Made by a program: the position numbers and the translations under genes. Below, in pieces: positions 11,701-22,129 of a stretch of 64,000 nt of DNA; position 1 is the first letter of the stretch, and each line of letters starts with the position of its first letter. The notes beneath the pieces are model-generated. The model was given only the letters and a program-made list of their open reading frames with translations, made no database searches and was not told where the DNA came from. Source of the stretch: Apostichopus japonicus (lineage: Eukaryota > Echinodermata > Holothuroidea > Aspidochirotida > Stichopodidae); NCBI RefSeq assembly GCF_037975245.1, contig NC_092567.1, forward strand, positions 15,991,876 through 16,055,875, written 5' to 3'.

Positions 11701-14700
11701 CTTGTAAACGCCGGTCGAAACGGGCGGAAACGAGACGACCTAACGACACTCGCAATCATTCTGACATTGTCGGGAAACTTTGTGGAAACAGATGAATCTC
11801 TTCCAAACCAGAAGGTGGGAGGGATATGGTGATGTGACACAGCTGACGACATCACAAACCGACTAGTTGAGCTGGCCTTGCGTTCTTCTTTGACGATAAA
11901 ACTTTTTTACAATCTATCAAAAGACCAGCATTGGTAGACAAAGCTATTCTGTAAAAATATTACTTTCCTTTGTCGATAAATGAGTTTAATATTATTGTAA
12001 AGAAAAGCGAAGACATTTCACAGCTCAACCGCCATCACAACATCATTGAATCTGTTGTCGCCAAGTCCATTCCCCCCCCCCAAAAAAAATTGCAATAAAT
12101 TTGACATATTTTCGTTTCTTTGCCTTTCAAAATGCTATGAGGATGCATTTTTGACAGAAAGATGCAGAATATTTCCCAGTATTTGCCTTAAGCAATCAAA
12201 TTCGGACACAACAATATCCCTTCAGGTTTTAAAGGCAATGGTTAACATAAACTCAAGTGAAAGACTAGCAGTTCTGTGTAGTAGTTAGGTCTACACCATA
12301 AAACACACACAGAGGGTACTAAAGTTACAAATAAAGTGCTAGTCCTCGCACTCTCTTTCATCGAGATGAGGTATAACAGAATTACACACCAAGCTTAATG
12401 TAAGCTAAAGGGCTTTACTAAACACTTACTTCTGTAGAGATGAGAAGAAGCTGGAACTTGGTGAGACCTTTCTTGCTTATGCCTAAGAATTGCAGTTTGC
12501 TGGTGAGTGTTGAAGCCAGGTCCACTATTTTTGTCTAAAAAACAGAAAGGAAAATCCAACATATTAAGCCTCTCAACAATGGACAATTCCCTCCTTCTAA
12601 TCGAGAAGATGATTGACGAAATTGGAGGAAGGGGGCATGGGGTAGGAGGGTGTGAGCGAGGGGAGAAAGTGAAGGGTTTCTATACAAATCTGTCACCATA
12701 GCAATGATAGTAGCTGGAAACGATAAATTTATGATTAAGGGTATCACACACTGGATATGATCTGCTTGTCCATTGGGCTACCTCAAAGGGTAGGTCTGCT
12801 CATCTCTAAGACAAGCTGGTCTTCAGCGTCTGTTTTATATCTCCCAGTTTCCTTCTTTAAATGACAACAGTCATCCAACATTCAACACATCTTCATTCCC
12901 CTTCAAGCACTTTCTTTCTTTTACTGTACCTCTGTCCATAGGTGTGCCAACTCCTGTTCATTGGCGCTCAAGTTCTTCACCCTTTCCCACCACCCACCTC
13001 TCCTCTTCGTGTGTAAACATTAAAGGTACAGACAAATTGTCATTGAGTTATGGCACCAGAGGGTCAAAATATACTACAGGTAACCTGTCAATATGTATGT
13101 CAACCTGTTTATCTTAATGCAATAGTATAACAAGTCCATAACAAGTATAGTATAACAGGTCCATAACAAGTATAGTACAACAGGTCCATAACAAATATAG
13201 TATAACAGGTCCATAACAAGTATAGTATAACAGGTCCATAACAAGTATAGTATAACAGGTTCATAACAAGTATAGTATAACAAGTCCATAACAAGTATAG
13301 TAAAACAGGTCCATAACAAGTATAGTATAAACAAGTCCATACCTTCATCTGTTCCTCTTCTTTCATCTTCTTCCTGCTCGTGGATTCTTCTGGAGTCTCA
13401 AGATCACACTGGACTCCTACCTCCACCGTCTCTACTGACCCTGCAGTCCTCATCTTCTTGGGTGGGATTATCTCCACTTTATCCTCATCCATAGCTTCTG
13501 CAATATGAGATCAGCCAAATAATGTTTCTCAATGAATCATAACAGCATATTCATCAATCTTAAGTTTGGTAATTTCTTACTTTCTTTATCTTTAGACTGA
13601 CTTTTCTACCTGTTAAATTAAATATCAGTCAATTAATCATAGCAAACTAACTGGAAAATTTTAGAGATCCTTTCAATTCCATTATCTGAGTCTTTTTAGG
13701 ACTTACACCACTCGCTACTACCGATAACCTCGTTCATACATCACACAGTACCTATAACTCAATATACCTCATACAATAGAACACACTTGATGCGGTCTAT
13801 GATATGGCCTAACCTATCTGTATTCCTGAAATCCAGCCTTTAATTTAATTTCATCACTGTTCATTACACGGTTATTAACTGACTCTTGATGTTCATACGA
13901 TCACAAGGGACAAGTTAGTGTTCCAAGTTTGCATACCTCTACAATTTGTCTGCTCTGAAATACCATATAGTTCCTGTATTATAAAAAATTTCACAAGGGA
14001 CAACCACCACACCTCTACAGGGAATAAGTTAGTGTTCCAAGTTTGTATACCTCTGCAATTTGTCTGCTCTAAAATACTATAATTCCTATATTACAAACAA
14101 AAAGAACCCTGCTATATGTTTCCACTTTACAGCAAATTTTGCATTTTGCGATGTGATACCGGATATATTTATTCCCTGCTCTACTTTTAGCAATGCGCTA
14201 CTGGATAGATTATTCTCTGCTCTTCTTTTACGATAAGTTCTCACCTTCTCCATCTTCCACCTCCTCTATCTTCCTTTTCACCGTCTCTTTAGTCTCTTCC
14301 AGCTCGTCGATCCCGCCCAACTCTTCCAGCTTCCTCTTGAGATCCGACTCCAGTTTCTGAATATCCTCTTCCTCCTCCTCTTCCTCCTCCCCTTCCTCCT
14401 CATCTCCATTTTGTTCTTCCACAGCTTCCATCTGTTCTTCACCTTCTCCATCTTCTTTGATCATGTCTTTCTCTTCCGTTTCTGTTTCGACAGTGTCCAA
14501 GAGCTCCAACTTTCTAAGCTCCGCCTGAAGAACAGATATAATTTACAGGTGGTCGTACAAAATATGTTATATAGCCTGTTTCAGTATGTCAGTTTCTGCA
14601 TTGCTGTACATTATAAAGTAGCTGTTACTGTAGACAACTAAAGCATATTTTTTTATAAGATGGTGGGTGACATTGCTAAGCAGATGTTTTCTGAACAAAA

Positions 14701-16557
14701 CAGACACATCAGAGAGAATAGCCAACACTTTCAAAATTGCCAAATATTTTAAGGTAGAGTCTAACCTAGTTGACCCCGTGTGTGAGCAGGGATACCAAAA
14801 ATTAACATATCAAAAGGTGGTCTCCAAATTTGAGGAATGACCCTTGCAATGTTTGTAAACAAAAACAACCAGTTTTCTCATTCAAATATTCTTAAGAGTA
14901 ATGGTTGATACTTCTTGGTGCTGCGTCGGCTTCTTAGCATGATTCTAACAGCTACATCAAACCCTGATTCCTGATTTATAGGAGAGAATTGGGGTCTCAT
15001 TCAACAGATGTCTTACACCAGAAACTGTCTTATTCAACAGATGTCCTACATCGGTGACTGCCTCGATCAACTGATGTCTTACTGTACACTAATGTCTGTC
15101 TCGTTCAACAAATGTCTTGAACCAGAGACTGTATCTTTCAAAAGATATCTACTGTACCCTGTACCAGTAATTATCTCTTCAGCCAATGTCTTACACCTAT
15201 AATTGTCTCATTCAACGGATGGCTTACACTAGTCAGTAACTGTCTCATTCACCGGATGTCTTACAACAGTAACTGTCCCCTTCAACAGATATCTTATACC
15301 AGTAACGGTCCCCTTCAACACATGTCGTATTCCAGTAACTGTCCCCTTCAACAAATGTCTTATACCAGTAACTGTCTCATTCAACACATGTCCTACACCA
15401 GTAGCTGTCCCCTTCAACAAATGTCTTATACCAGTGACTGTCCCCTTCAACACATGTCTAATACCAGTCTCTGTCCCCTTCAACAGATGTCTCATACCAG
15501 TAACTGTCCCCTTCAACAGATGTCTCATACCAGTAACTGTCCCCTTCAACATATGTCTTATACCAGTAACTGTTCCCTTCAACACATGTCTAATACCAGT
15601 AACTGTCCTCTTCAACACATGTCTTACACCAGTCTCTGCCCTCTTCAACAGATGTCTTATGCCAGTAACTGTCCCCTTCAATACATGTCTAATACCAGTC
15701 TCTGTCCCCTTCAACAGATGTCTCATACCAGTAACTGTCCCCTTCAACACATGTCTTACACCAGTAACTGTCCCATCCATCACGTCTTATACCAGTAACT
15801 GTCTCATTCAACACATGTCTTAGACCAGTCTCTGCCCCCTTCAACAGATGTCTTATGCAAGTAACTGTCCCCTTCAACACACGTCTTACACCAGTCTCTG
15901 TCCCCTTCAACACATGTCTTACACCAGTCTCTGCCCCCTTCAACAGATGTCTTATGCCAGTAACTGTCCCCTTCAACACACGTCTTACACCAGTCTCTGT
16001 CCCCTTCAACACATGTCCTACACCAGTCTATGTCCCCTTCAACATATGTCTTGCACCAGTCTCTGTCCCCTTCAACACATGTCTCATACCTTTTTCTGCT
16101 CCAGTTCTTCTTCCAGCTGTTTATCAATATCTTCTACATCTTCGTCCACATCCTCCTCCTCCTCTTCTCCTTTTTCATCTTCTTCTTCTTCTGTGGCACC
16201 GCCCTCCTTTCTGCCTCCCTTGTCATTCTCATCCTCATCGTCATCAAAGAGCTGGTAGCGAGACAGATCATCGTCGTCTTCGTCGTCATCGGCATTTGAT
16301 TTTCCCTCTGATATTTTCTTCCCGCTTCTCTCGCCCTGTTCTCCCCTTGGTTTCCCATTCTGCTCTTTCTTACTCTCTGCCTCCTTCTCTTCCTTATTAT
16401 CCTCAGATCCGAGAACCTCCTTTTCATCCGTCTGTTTCACAACTTGCTCCATCTCTGTTTCACTTTTACCTTCTTCTTCTTCGTCTTTCTTCTCGCTCTC
16501 ATCATGGCTACTATTATCCTCCTCTGGAGAGTCGTAGCCCACTATACCCCCGATGGC
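5598..16557 (-). CDS. FNBP4: FNBP4 (formin-binding protein 4) orthologue, nine exons, N-terminus missing
   Basis: Nine exons with GT-AG borders and matching phases: 16557-16090, 14524-14245, 13497-13343, 12534-12430, 11630-11497, 8979-8748, 8019-7333, 6939-6767 and 5709-5598 (stop 5598-5600). Together they give 781 residues. Order: a Glu/Asp/Lys-rich region; a coiled-coil-like stretch (LEEELEQKK/AELRKLELL); the conserved block around FLGISKKGLTKFQLLL and TRIQDWREG; one WW domain at about residues 373-401 (W375, YFY, W398, P401); a polyproline region (459-687); and the C-terminal blocks LVEKWKQIKQEQ, NQKRILEWKKDQIEK and NANFETIRGDWRERL. This order is that of vertebrate FNBP4, a nuclear protein whose WW domains bind formin and splicing-factor proline motifs. 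No initiator ATG is in frame before 16557, so at least one 5' exon is unseen. Vertebrate FNBP4 has a second, more N-terminal WW domain that is not present in these exons. Confidence 0.92.
6030..6141 (+). repeat. 28-bp tandem repeat, 4 copies
   Basis: GTTGGGGTTAGCCTGATATG followed by CAGATTTA, repeated four times with one to three changes per unit, inside the last FNBP4 intron. The fourth copy breaks down after 20 bases. Confidence 0.85.
6767..6939 (-). CDS. FNBP4: FNBP4 exon h
   Basis: It starts EKKLLAKKKIPHSLVEKW and contains SSSSEEEDHKVVNQKRIL and EWKKDQIEK. The donor is GAAAA|GTATGT (6766-6761). The frame would stay open 12 more codons to a TGA at 6730-6732, which could be an intron-retained alternative end, but splicing to the exon at 5709 restores the conserved C-terminus. 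Confidence 0.88.
7333..8019 (-). CDS. FNBP4: FNBP4 exon g (proline-rich)
   Basis: 229 codons, phase 0 both ends, donor AAG|GTATGG. The acceptor reads CACAGAG; the second AG (8021-8020) is chosen because it alone keeps the phase. Lys-rich start, then repeated polyproline blocks of up to seven prolines (PPPPPPP, PPPPPEP), then a Lys-rich end SKSKKLKKAK. Polyproline and Lys-rich tails in this order are typical of FNBP4; such tracts bind SH3, WW and profilin. Confidence 0.9.
8748..8979 (-). CDS. FNBP4: FNBP4 exon f (second half of the WW domain)
   Basis: Acceptor CTGACAG, donor TCT|GTAAGA. The first base completes the Arg codon, then NHKQYFYMKQSTGESQWEYP finishes the WW domain with aromatic triplet, second Trp and terminal Pro. 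A further 55 residues of low-conservation linker follow. Confidence 0.92.
8980..11496. other. FNBP4 intron with a short PLE tail fragment
   Basis: No exon is supported on either strand between 8980 and 11496. The only recognisable element is a piece of the PLE tail motif at 9486-9530 (GGCCTGATGTTTTGGTCCTA with a partial inverted copy GGATCAGGCCC), plus G/C homopolymers near 9241 and 11163. Confidence 0.55.
11497..11630 (-). CDS. FNBP4: FNBP4 exon e (first half of the WW domain)
   Basis: Acceptor TATCTTCAG, donor AG|GTACGG, leaving two bases of an Arg codon. It encodes TRIQDWREGLLESKHLIRKL, an amphipathic stretch, then GWSCHWDR, the start of the WW domain. Confidence 0.92.
12430..12534 (-). 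CDS. FNBP4: FNBP4 exon d
   Basis: 35 codons, phase 0 both ends, acceptor TTTTTTAG, donor GAA|GTAAGT. It encodes TKIVDLASTLTSKLQFLG and then KKGLTKFQLLLISTE, a strongly conserved FNBP4 block (vertebrate form: LANTLTSKFEFLG). Confidence 0.92.
13126..13342 (-). repeat. 25-bp minisatellite starting at the FNBP4 exon c donor
   Basis: About 8.7 copies. On the - strand the units read GTTATGGACCTGTTATACTA plus TACTT. The first unit is GTATGGACTTG.., which is the authentic 5' splice site of exon c. The array thus begins at the exon-intron border and runs into the intron. Confidence 0.9.
13343..13497 (-). CDS. FNBP4: FNBP4 exon c
   Basis: Acceptor ATTGCAG, donor AAG|GTATGG, phase 1 in and 0 out; the split Glu codon is completed by the first two bases. 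It encodes AMDEDKVEIIPPKKMR, a Val/Glu-rich piece and STSRKKMKEEEQMK. The donor is the first unit of a 25-bp tandem array. Confidence 0.87.
13913..14090 (+). repeat. Direct repeat of about 63 bp, 114 bp apart
   Basis: GTTAGTGTTCCAAGTTTG.. followed by ACCTCT.CAATTTGTCTGCT occurs at 13913-13975 and again at 14027-14090 with a few substitutions. Intronic; no coding potential seen. Confidence 0.75.
14245..14524 (-). CDS. FNBP4: FNBP4 exon b
   Basis: Acceptor CTTCAG|GCG, donor GAAG|GTGAGA, phase 0 to 1. AELRKLELLDTVE directly continues the coiled-coil-like stretch of the previous exon, followed by a run of about 17 Glu/Asp residues and IQKLESDLKRKLEELGG. The region just downstream of the donor (about 14140-14235) is an imperfect duplication of about 45 bp. 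Confidence 0.88.
14990..16089 (-). repeat. 33-bp minisatellite starting at the FNBP4 exon a donor
   Basis: About 33 copies. On the - strand a unit reads GTGTAAGACATGTGTTGAAG then GGGACAGAGACTG. The first unit starts with GTATGAGAC, the real 5' splice site of exon a. Many later units start with GTGTAAGAC, GTATAAGAC or GTATGAGAC, which also resemble donors. Because 33 is a multiple of 3 and the unit lacks stops in several frames, open frames of 107-252 codons appear on both strands; these are artefacts of the repeat. Copies degrade with distance from the exon. Confidence 0.92.
16090..16557 (-). CDS. FNBP4: FNBP4 exon a (acidic region)
   Basis: Phase 0 at both ends. It starts after the CAG at 16560-16558 and reads AIGGIVGYDSPEED, then about 140 residues made mainly of E, D, K and S, ending LEEELEQKK at a GTATGAG donor. 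The first residues resemble the short Gly/Tyr plus Asp-rich motif near the N-terminus of vertebrate FNBP4. The acceptor has a weak pyrimidine tract and lies 2 nt from a tandem-repeat unit; the donor is the first unit of a 33-bp array. Confidence 0.85.
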
Positions 16558-16559
16558 CT

Positions 16560-17515
16560 GCCGTCTTTGATTTTAAAGAAAATGGATTTTCCGAGTTTTG
16601 TTTGAAGTGTTGAACACTCACGTCAAATGCTAGTCGTCTGTCGGACAACCTAAGCAGTGTTTTAGGTTGTCCGACGCCATGTTTTGGTCGTCACGGACGA
16701 TTGGACGACCGTTAAATGTAAGCCCTTTTTTGTACAGATGATTAAATTTGTTTGAAAACAAATAAATCATAACAATCTATTGCTAGTACAGAGTTTACAA
16801 AATTTACATCACAGAGATTTTCTTGCTAAAAATAGTCCATGGTGATTTCCAAATTTCCTGTGATTTGATACCATTGACATGTCACTATAGGCTTCCGTTG
16901 CTCACAGGTCAATGTTTGTCAGTTATCATAATAACTAAGCATAATGCGTTCATGTAGAGGTATTTCAAAGTGAATGTTTTCATGGGGACTATAGGGACAT
17001 TCTGCCTTTACTAATAACAAAACGTGCTTTACGCAATTCACTTTTGGGGCCGTCTTTGATTTTAAAGAATATGGATTTTCCGAGTTTTGTTTGAAGTGTT
17101 AAACACTCACGGCAAATGCTAGTCGTCTGTCGGACAACCTAAGCAGTGTTTCAGGTTGTCCGACGCCTTGTTTTGGTCGTCACGGACATTTGGACCGTTA
17201 AATGTAAGCCCTTTTTTTGCAGATGATTAAATTTGTTTGAAAACAAATAAATCATAACAATCTAACGCTAGTACAGAGTTTACAAAATTTACATCACAGA
17301 GATTTTCTTGCTAAAAATAGTCCATGGTGATTTCCAAATTTCCTGTGATTTGATTGGCTAAAAGCCCTTACCATTGACATGTCACTATAGGCTTCCGTTG
17401 CGCACAAGCCAAGTTTTTTCAGGGATCATTATAACTAAGCATTGTGCGTTTATGTAGTATTTCAAAGTGAACGATTTCATGGAGGACTATATGGACATAC
17501 TGCCTTTACTGATAA
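16560..17515. repeat. 490-bp tandem repeat, two copies
   Basis: Copy 1 starts near 16560 (CCGTCTTTGATTTTAAAGAA..) and copy 2 near 17050, offset 490 bp, with high identity over GATTTTCCGAGTTTTGTTTG, the GTCGGACAACCTAA hairpin and CATCACAGAGATTTTCTTGC. Both contain an inverted repeat GTCGGACAACCTAA / TTAGGTTGTCCGAC (imperfect in copy 2) with an 8-nt loop. Copy 1 abuts the acceptor of FNBP4 exon a. Fragments of the same family recur at 17516-17575, 19820-19945, 20356-20600 and 24715-24780. Confidence 0.85.
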
Positions 17516-17575
17516 CAAAATAGTCAATTGTATTTTCCAAATTTCCTGTGATTTGATTGGCTAATGGCACTTACC

Positions 17576-18239
17576 ATATTTTACAAGATGGTAAGATGGC
17601 AAAATTATGTAACACAATATCGTTTAGGTGAAGATCGACTACTGCTGAAACAAGATTAATTATCGAAAAATTAATTTTAGATCGTCTTCATGCGCACACG
17701 GCACTCCTCGTGATAGGCTAGGCGTGTAATGCAGATACTTACATTAGGCCCATGTCATGTTCATCATTAAAGGCTTAGTTGGCCTAATGTAAGTCTTGCT
17801 ATACGTACCAACGGTACGGCTGGCATATCGATCGTGGCTTGTCTGACGAAATCCGTTCATGGGGTACGTTAGACTTAGCCTATTGACCTAAAATAAATAC
17901 ACGGTAACTGTGTTCGTCATATCAGTGCACAAATTACTGTACTTTCGTGTTGCAGTCTGTGTCGCATGTTTGAAAAGATAATAGGAAATTGGAATGACAT
18001 CGTTTCCTTTCTGAAAACAAAATGAACCTACAGATGGCTATACATCCAGGTCAGCAATGACAGTATATGAACAACATTTTGATCATCCACTGTCATCGCA
18101 GATTTAGAATGTAAAACTTGGTTTTGAATTGCATTTGCATTTTCCTCTACCAGACTCCTGTTTGGGATCAAACTAGCTTATAGCAGGAGAAAGATAATTC
18201 GCAGTGGCTTTAACATAAAGCTAGATTAACTGGCTGACT
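17576..18239. other. Upstream FNBP4 region with a 14-bp inverted repeat
   Basis: No exon recognised. ACTTACATTAGGCC at 17737-17750 and its exact reverse complement at 17781-17794 enclose 30 nt. The stretch 17690-17900 has more CpG than its surroundings and could hold the unseen FNBP4 first exon or promoter, but no open frame with a matching phase-0 donor was found. Confidence 0.4.
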
Positions 18240-18245
18240 GTCTAA

Positions 18246-18890
18246 CACGATTGGAGAAGGCTGATTTGCTCTAAACAGTTTTGGCACAGCTTAGGCAAAG
18301 CAATCACCTCTCACAGTTTCATGAAAATTTTTCATCATAGCTTGAAAATGAAGCCTGACATTTCTGACAAACTTAGTGAGCATGATCTTGAACATGATAT
18401 TCTATATCGCTAATACCAAATTAAAGGAGTATTCACCTTATGTTTTTCAAGACTGATATTGATCATATTCATTATTATTGGTAGTTGAGCTTACTGAATC
18501 ATAAAAAACTGTTTGGAGCATTGCTTAATTCCTCTAGTTTTTTTCTGTATTTACATTTTTAAGTCTTCCATTATTTTAAGTATACTGGCTCGAATGGAGA
18601 AGGCTGATTGGCGCTAAACAGTTTGGGCACAGCTGAGGCAAAGCAATTACCTCTCATATTTTCTGAAAAATTGTTCATCATGGCTTGAAAAAGAAGTCTG
18701 ACATTTCTACCAAATTAATGAGCATGATCCTGAACATAATATTCTACATCTTTAATACTTAATTCAAGGAGTATTCACCTTATGGTTTTCAAGACTTACA
18801 TTGATCATTTTGAATAATTACGGGTATTTGAGCTTACTGAATCATAAACTGTTTTAAAACATTGCTTAATTCCTATAGTTTGTGATGTAG
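18246..18890 (+). repeat. Tandem duplication, about 343-bp unit
   Basis: Two copies (from about 18246 and about 18590) share GGAGAAGGCTGATT, TTTGGGCACAGCT-like, GGAGTATTCACCTTATG and GAGCTTACTGAATCATAAA in the same order and spacing, with roughly one change in ten bases. Noncoding by inspection. Confidence 0.75.
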
Positions 18891-19819
18891 TAAATTTTTG
18901 TGTCTTTTAATCTTCTGCATGTCTCACTGAACATGATTAGAAGTACAATTCATTGGAAACATGGAGACCATGTATTATTCAAAAATCTGTAAAAAGGGTA
19001 CTACTAATTTGCTACTTCACTCTTAAGGATTATGTGTATATCAATGTAGTGAAAAAATAGTATTCTGTAATTACCTTGGGAAAGATATAAAAAATACTTT
19101 CAAGTTTGTTACAACTAACAGAACTAACGTGGCATCAGTAAGATGATAAAACTGATCTAAGACGTTACACTTTACTGTCTACTTAATTATATTGGAGTCA
19201 ATAGTGAAACATACATTGTTTTATTACTGTTATCCGTTTTGCTGTATTACTTTAGTGATCTCAAAATCATCTTTAGTTCCTCTGCTTAGTTTTTTTCACT
19301 ATTTTTCCTTAATTCCAACTGTATTACAATCTCATTAACAAATATCGTGTTGTAAGTTGAAACAAAAACAATGGTTTGTTATTGTATGAATGGTATTTGT
19401 TCAAATATTAATAATCTACGTTATTCTACAGCAAGAGCTGTAATGCAACGGAAGACAGATGTTATTGTTGAGATACCCTTTGTTAATATATGAGTGTTTC
19501 CTTTTCGTATACAACACAACCCATAAATATACAGATACCTTGCATCAAGATACAAAAGGAGAATGTTTCTGTAGGAATCGCTTTGTAAATATACACCCAC
19601 TGTCCATCAAATAACAGAAGGTAATTGTTTCTCTACATTAAAAACTGTGATTGTACAGAACCTTTTTGTACAATCATTAAATGGTAATGTCATTTTATGA
19701 GATTGTGTGTGAACAGACACCTTGTGTAGGTAACCAAAGCATAATTGTAGTTGTACAACATGTCTCTGGAAATTAATTAACAGAGACACTACTGTAAATT
19801 TACAGAGATTTTAGTAGTG
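18891..19819. other. No recognisable feature
   Basis: AT-rich sequence with no supported exon, RNA gene or complete repeat on either strand. Confidence 0.4.
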
Positions 19820-20050
19820 TAGGATTCGTTGCGCATAAGCCTTATGTTTGTCAGGGGTCATAATGGTCATTATAACTAAGTATTGTGCGTTCCTTTAGAG
19901 GTACTTTAAAGTGCATGTTTTCATAGAGGACTGTAGAGACGCAAGGTTTTTCTGAGCGGTCGCAAACATTGTTAAACGTTTTAACATTAAAATACTTGGT
20001 AACAAAACTGAGTAACATACATTTGTTGTGGTGTATGATACTGTTCATGA

Positions 20051-20356
20051 TTAATCGTGTTGGGTTGTGGGAATTCTCTGGTAGTATAAAAAATGAATTC
20101 CGTAATCGATTCTGATCATTTCCGGAACCAGAGGGTAATCCCAGGATATACAGCTGTACATTGCAGCAACATTAACGAACATGCGGTATGCCCACATGCA
20201 CAGTATAGCACTGCATGCACGATGTACTTCAGCTAGTTTGTCATACATGCATGCGGCCGTGAGGTAGAAAGCAATCGTGGTCACGGTCGCCAGGGTCTGT
20301 AATGTACAAAGTAAACGATACTCTACGTAAGATGAGTGCATATTTACAGTATCCAT
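20051..20356 (-). other. Unassigned 101-codon open frame inside a repeat
   Basis: An ATG-initiated frame with two hydrophobic stretches (about residues 17-35 and 48-66) and several Cys. It sits in a segment of about 410 bp that interrupts a copy of the 490-bp repeat family (repeat pieces at 19820-19945 and 20356-20400). No family is recognised and no splice or polyA context supports it. Probably chance, possibly a fragment of an inserted element. Confidence 0.2.
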
Positions 20357-21049
20357 ATTCTGTCTTTACTAATTACAAAACGAGCTAACTGCAAATTAGC
20401 AATCAGAAGGAGAGGGCATATAGCTAAAGTGTAGGTATTTACCCTCATTACGGACCGCACCAAAATGTGATTTATTTCTTACGATGTCCCTAATACGAAT
20501 GGGGGGGTGGGGTGGAGGCGATATCAACAAGATACCATCACTTTTCGGGACAGATTTTGATTTTGAAAGAATAGGGATATTCCGAGTTTTGTTCGAAGCA
20601 GGGACGTAGCCAGGGGGAGCAGGGGGAGCGACCGCTCCCCCCTTTCAGTGTCGATTTTTTTTTTTTAAACTGTCGTTTTTTTAGCATGGTATTTTGTCAG
20701 TGCTCTTTTGATCTTGAATACTCGTCAGCTCCGTTAACTCGATTGTAATCGTAGTAACATTCACGCCTACTGATTCAACTACTTACTTAGTTTGGCAGAT
20801 GCAATTATCTAAATTTAGCTTATAGCCAATTACAAGCCTACAGTTGGCCACTGCGTAATAAAAGACATATTGCCTACCTAACCGCACTCTATGGAATGTC
20901 ACGAACTGTATGCACACCAACGTCGACAACGTTCGTTCAATGAGTCGTCCTAAGTTGTTGCACGAACAGCATGTTATAAAGCTAAGCTAGCAATCGTACG
21001 TGATACGCACTTCCTATAAATAATTATTACACTGCTAATACACTGCGAT

Positions 21050-22129
21050 CAGTGGCGGCGGAACCGGGGGGGCTTGGGGGGCTCAGCCCCCCCCCCAATG
21101 AAAAAGTTGAGGGGGCAAATGCATGATAAGCCCCCCCAATATTCACCAAGGCTCCGAAACGTACATCTGCCCATTTTTCAATGCATACTTGTCGATCTGT
21201 CCGATGCACACGTATACTATATAGGTGTAATAATTTTAGTAATTGCTGGGGGACCCTCGGCCCGGCCCCTGGCTATAGACCACATTGTCACCCCGACCGC
21301 GTCTTCACGCCCCGTGAAAAGTGGAAGCAGTGAGTGTGAGTACCGGTAAGCGTAACACAACTTCGTCTTAGGCCAATGACTTGCCTCATTTCAGCCAGTT
21401 CTCCAAAATCCCCTTACTTAGTGGCGGAGCGTCCATATATACAGTCAGGGGGCGGATGCCCCCCCCCCCCCCGACGGACTCAAATGGACTGCTGGCGCCC
21501 TTTTCAGCTTTTCACTACTTTTTACTTATTCGCGATTATTGACTATTTTATTGCGCACTCATATACCTATTGACATTTGTCATATTCTGTTGGTGTAATT
21601 TTCCGACAAAATGGCGACGACACCTATTTATTCTCCGTTTATCTGCAAATTAGCAAGGTCCGGAAAGGGTCATTTCCTGCAATATAGGGAGTAACTTTAC
21701 TCAAGAATTCTCTGTACGCTCCGCGCCAACCTGTGGTGGCGCTCCGCTTAGATAGTGTCGAAAGTGCCCCTACAGACCATTCTTGCCCCCCCCCTGACCA
21801 ATACCCCTAGCTCCGCCACTGCGCTCAAAAACGTCTTTGCGAGTACACTACGAGTAATAGCTACTCTCTTAGAACACCATCGAATATACAAATTACAATG
21901 TTTTTACAGACTTTTACGTGCAATCTGAGAAATTGCAGGCTTGAGACCCATATTTTAGGGCTAGGTATTTGCAGCATTAAACACTCGGGAAGTGCCGTTT
22001 CCGGCCATCTGGGGGTTTGAAAAAACCCAACATTTTCTTGTACGCTCCGCGCCAACCGATGGTGGCGCTCCGCTTAGATAGTCTCCACACATTAGCCCCC
22101 CCAATAATTTTTCCGTTCCGCCGCGCCTG
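21050..22129. mobile_element. hAT-type nonautonomous element with 8-bp TSD
   Basis: Ends are CAGTGGCGGCGGAACCGG (left) and the inverted GTTCCGCCGCGCCTG (right). Flanking target-site duplication ACTGCGAT is exact (21042-21049 and 22130-22137). Next to the left end is a G-run/C-run pair. It carries the shared GC-rich module in inverted orientation (22046-22081) and a second element inside (21419-21821). No transposase frame is seen. CA..TG ends and 8-bp duplications are typical of hAT. Confidence 0.85.
21419..21821. mobile_element. hAT-like element nested in 21050-22129
   Basis: Ends TAGTGGCGGAGCGTCC and AGCTCCGCCACTG are inverted. Read in reverse, it matches the element at 29995-30331 along its length, with an extra stretch of about 70 bp. 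No clear TSD is visible, so the insertion point may have eroded. It contains the shared module at 21718-21763. Confidence 0.7.

Noticed and set aside
13074-13340. Leu/Tyr-rich 88-codon - strand frame that looks like a membrane protein
   Set aside because: It is the 25-bp tandem array in the FNBP4 intron.
15229-16127. Long open frames on both strands (107-252 codons) rich in MSYTSNCPLQ- or VLKGTVTGIRH-like repeats
   Set aside because: They are translations of the 33-bp minisatellite; a period divisible by 3 without stop codons gives open frames on both strands. No start, splice or family evidence.
17810-17875. Possible first exon of FNBP4 (ATG near 17874 on the - strand)
   Set aside because: The short frame does not end in phase 0 at any of the GTACGT or GTAAGT donors, so it cannot join the exon at 16557.
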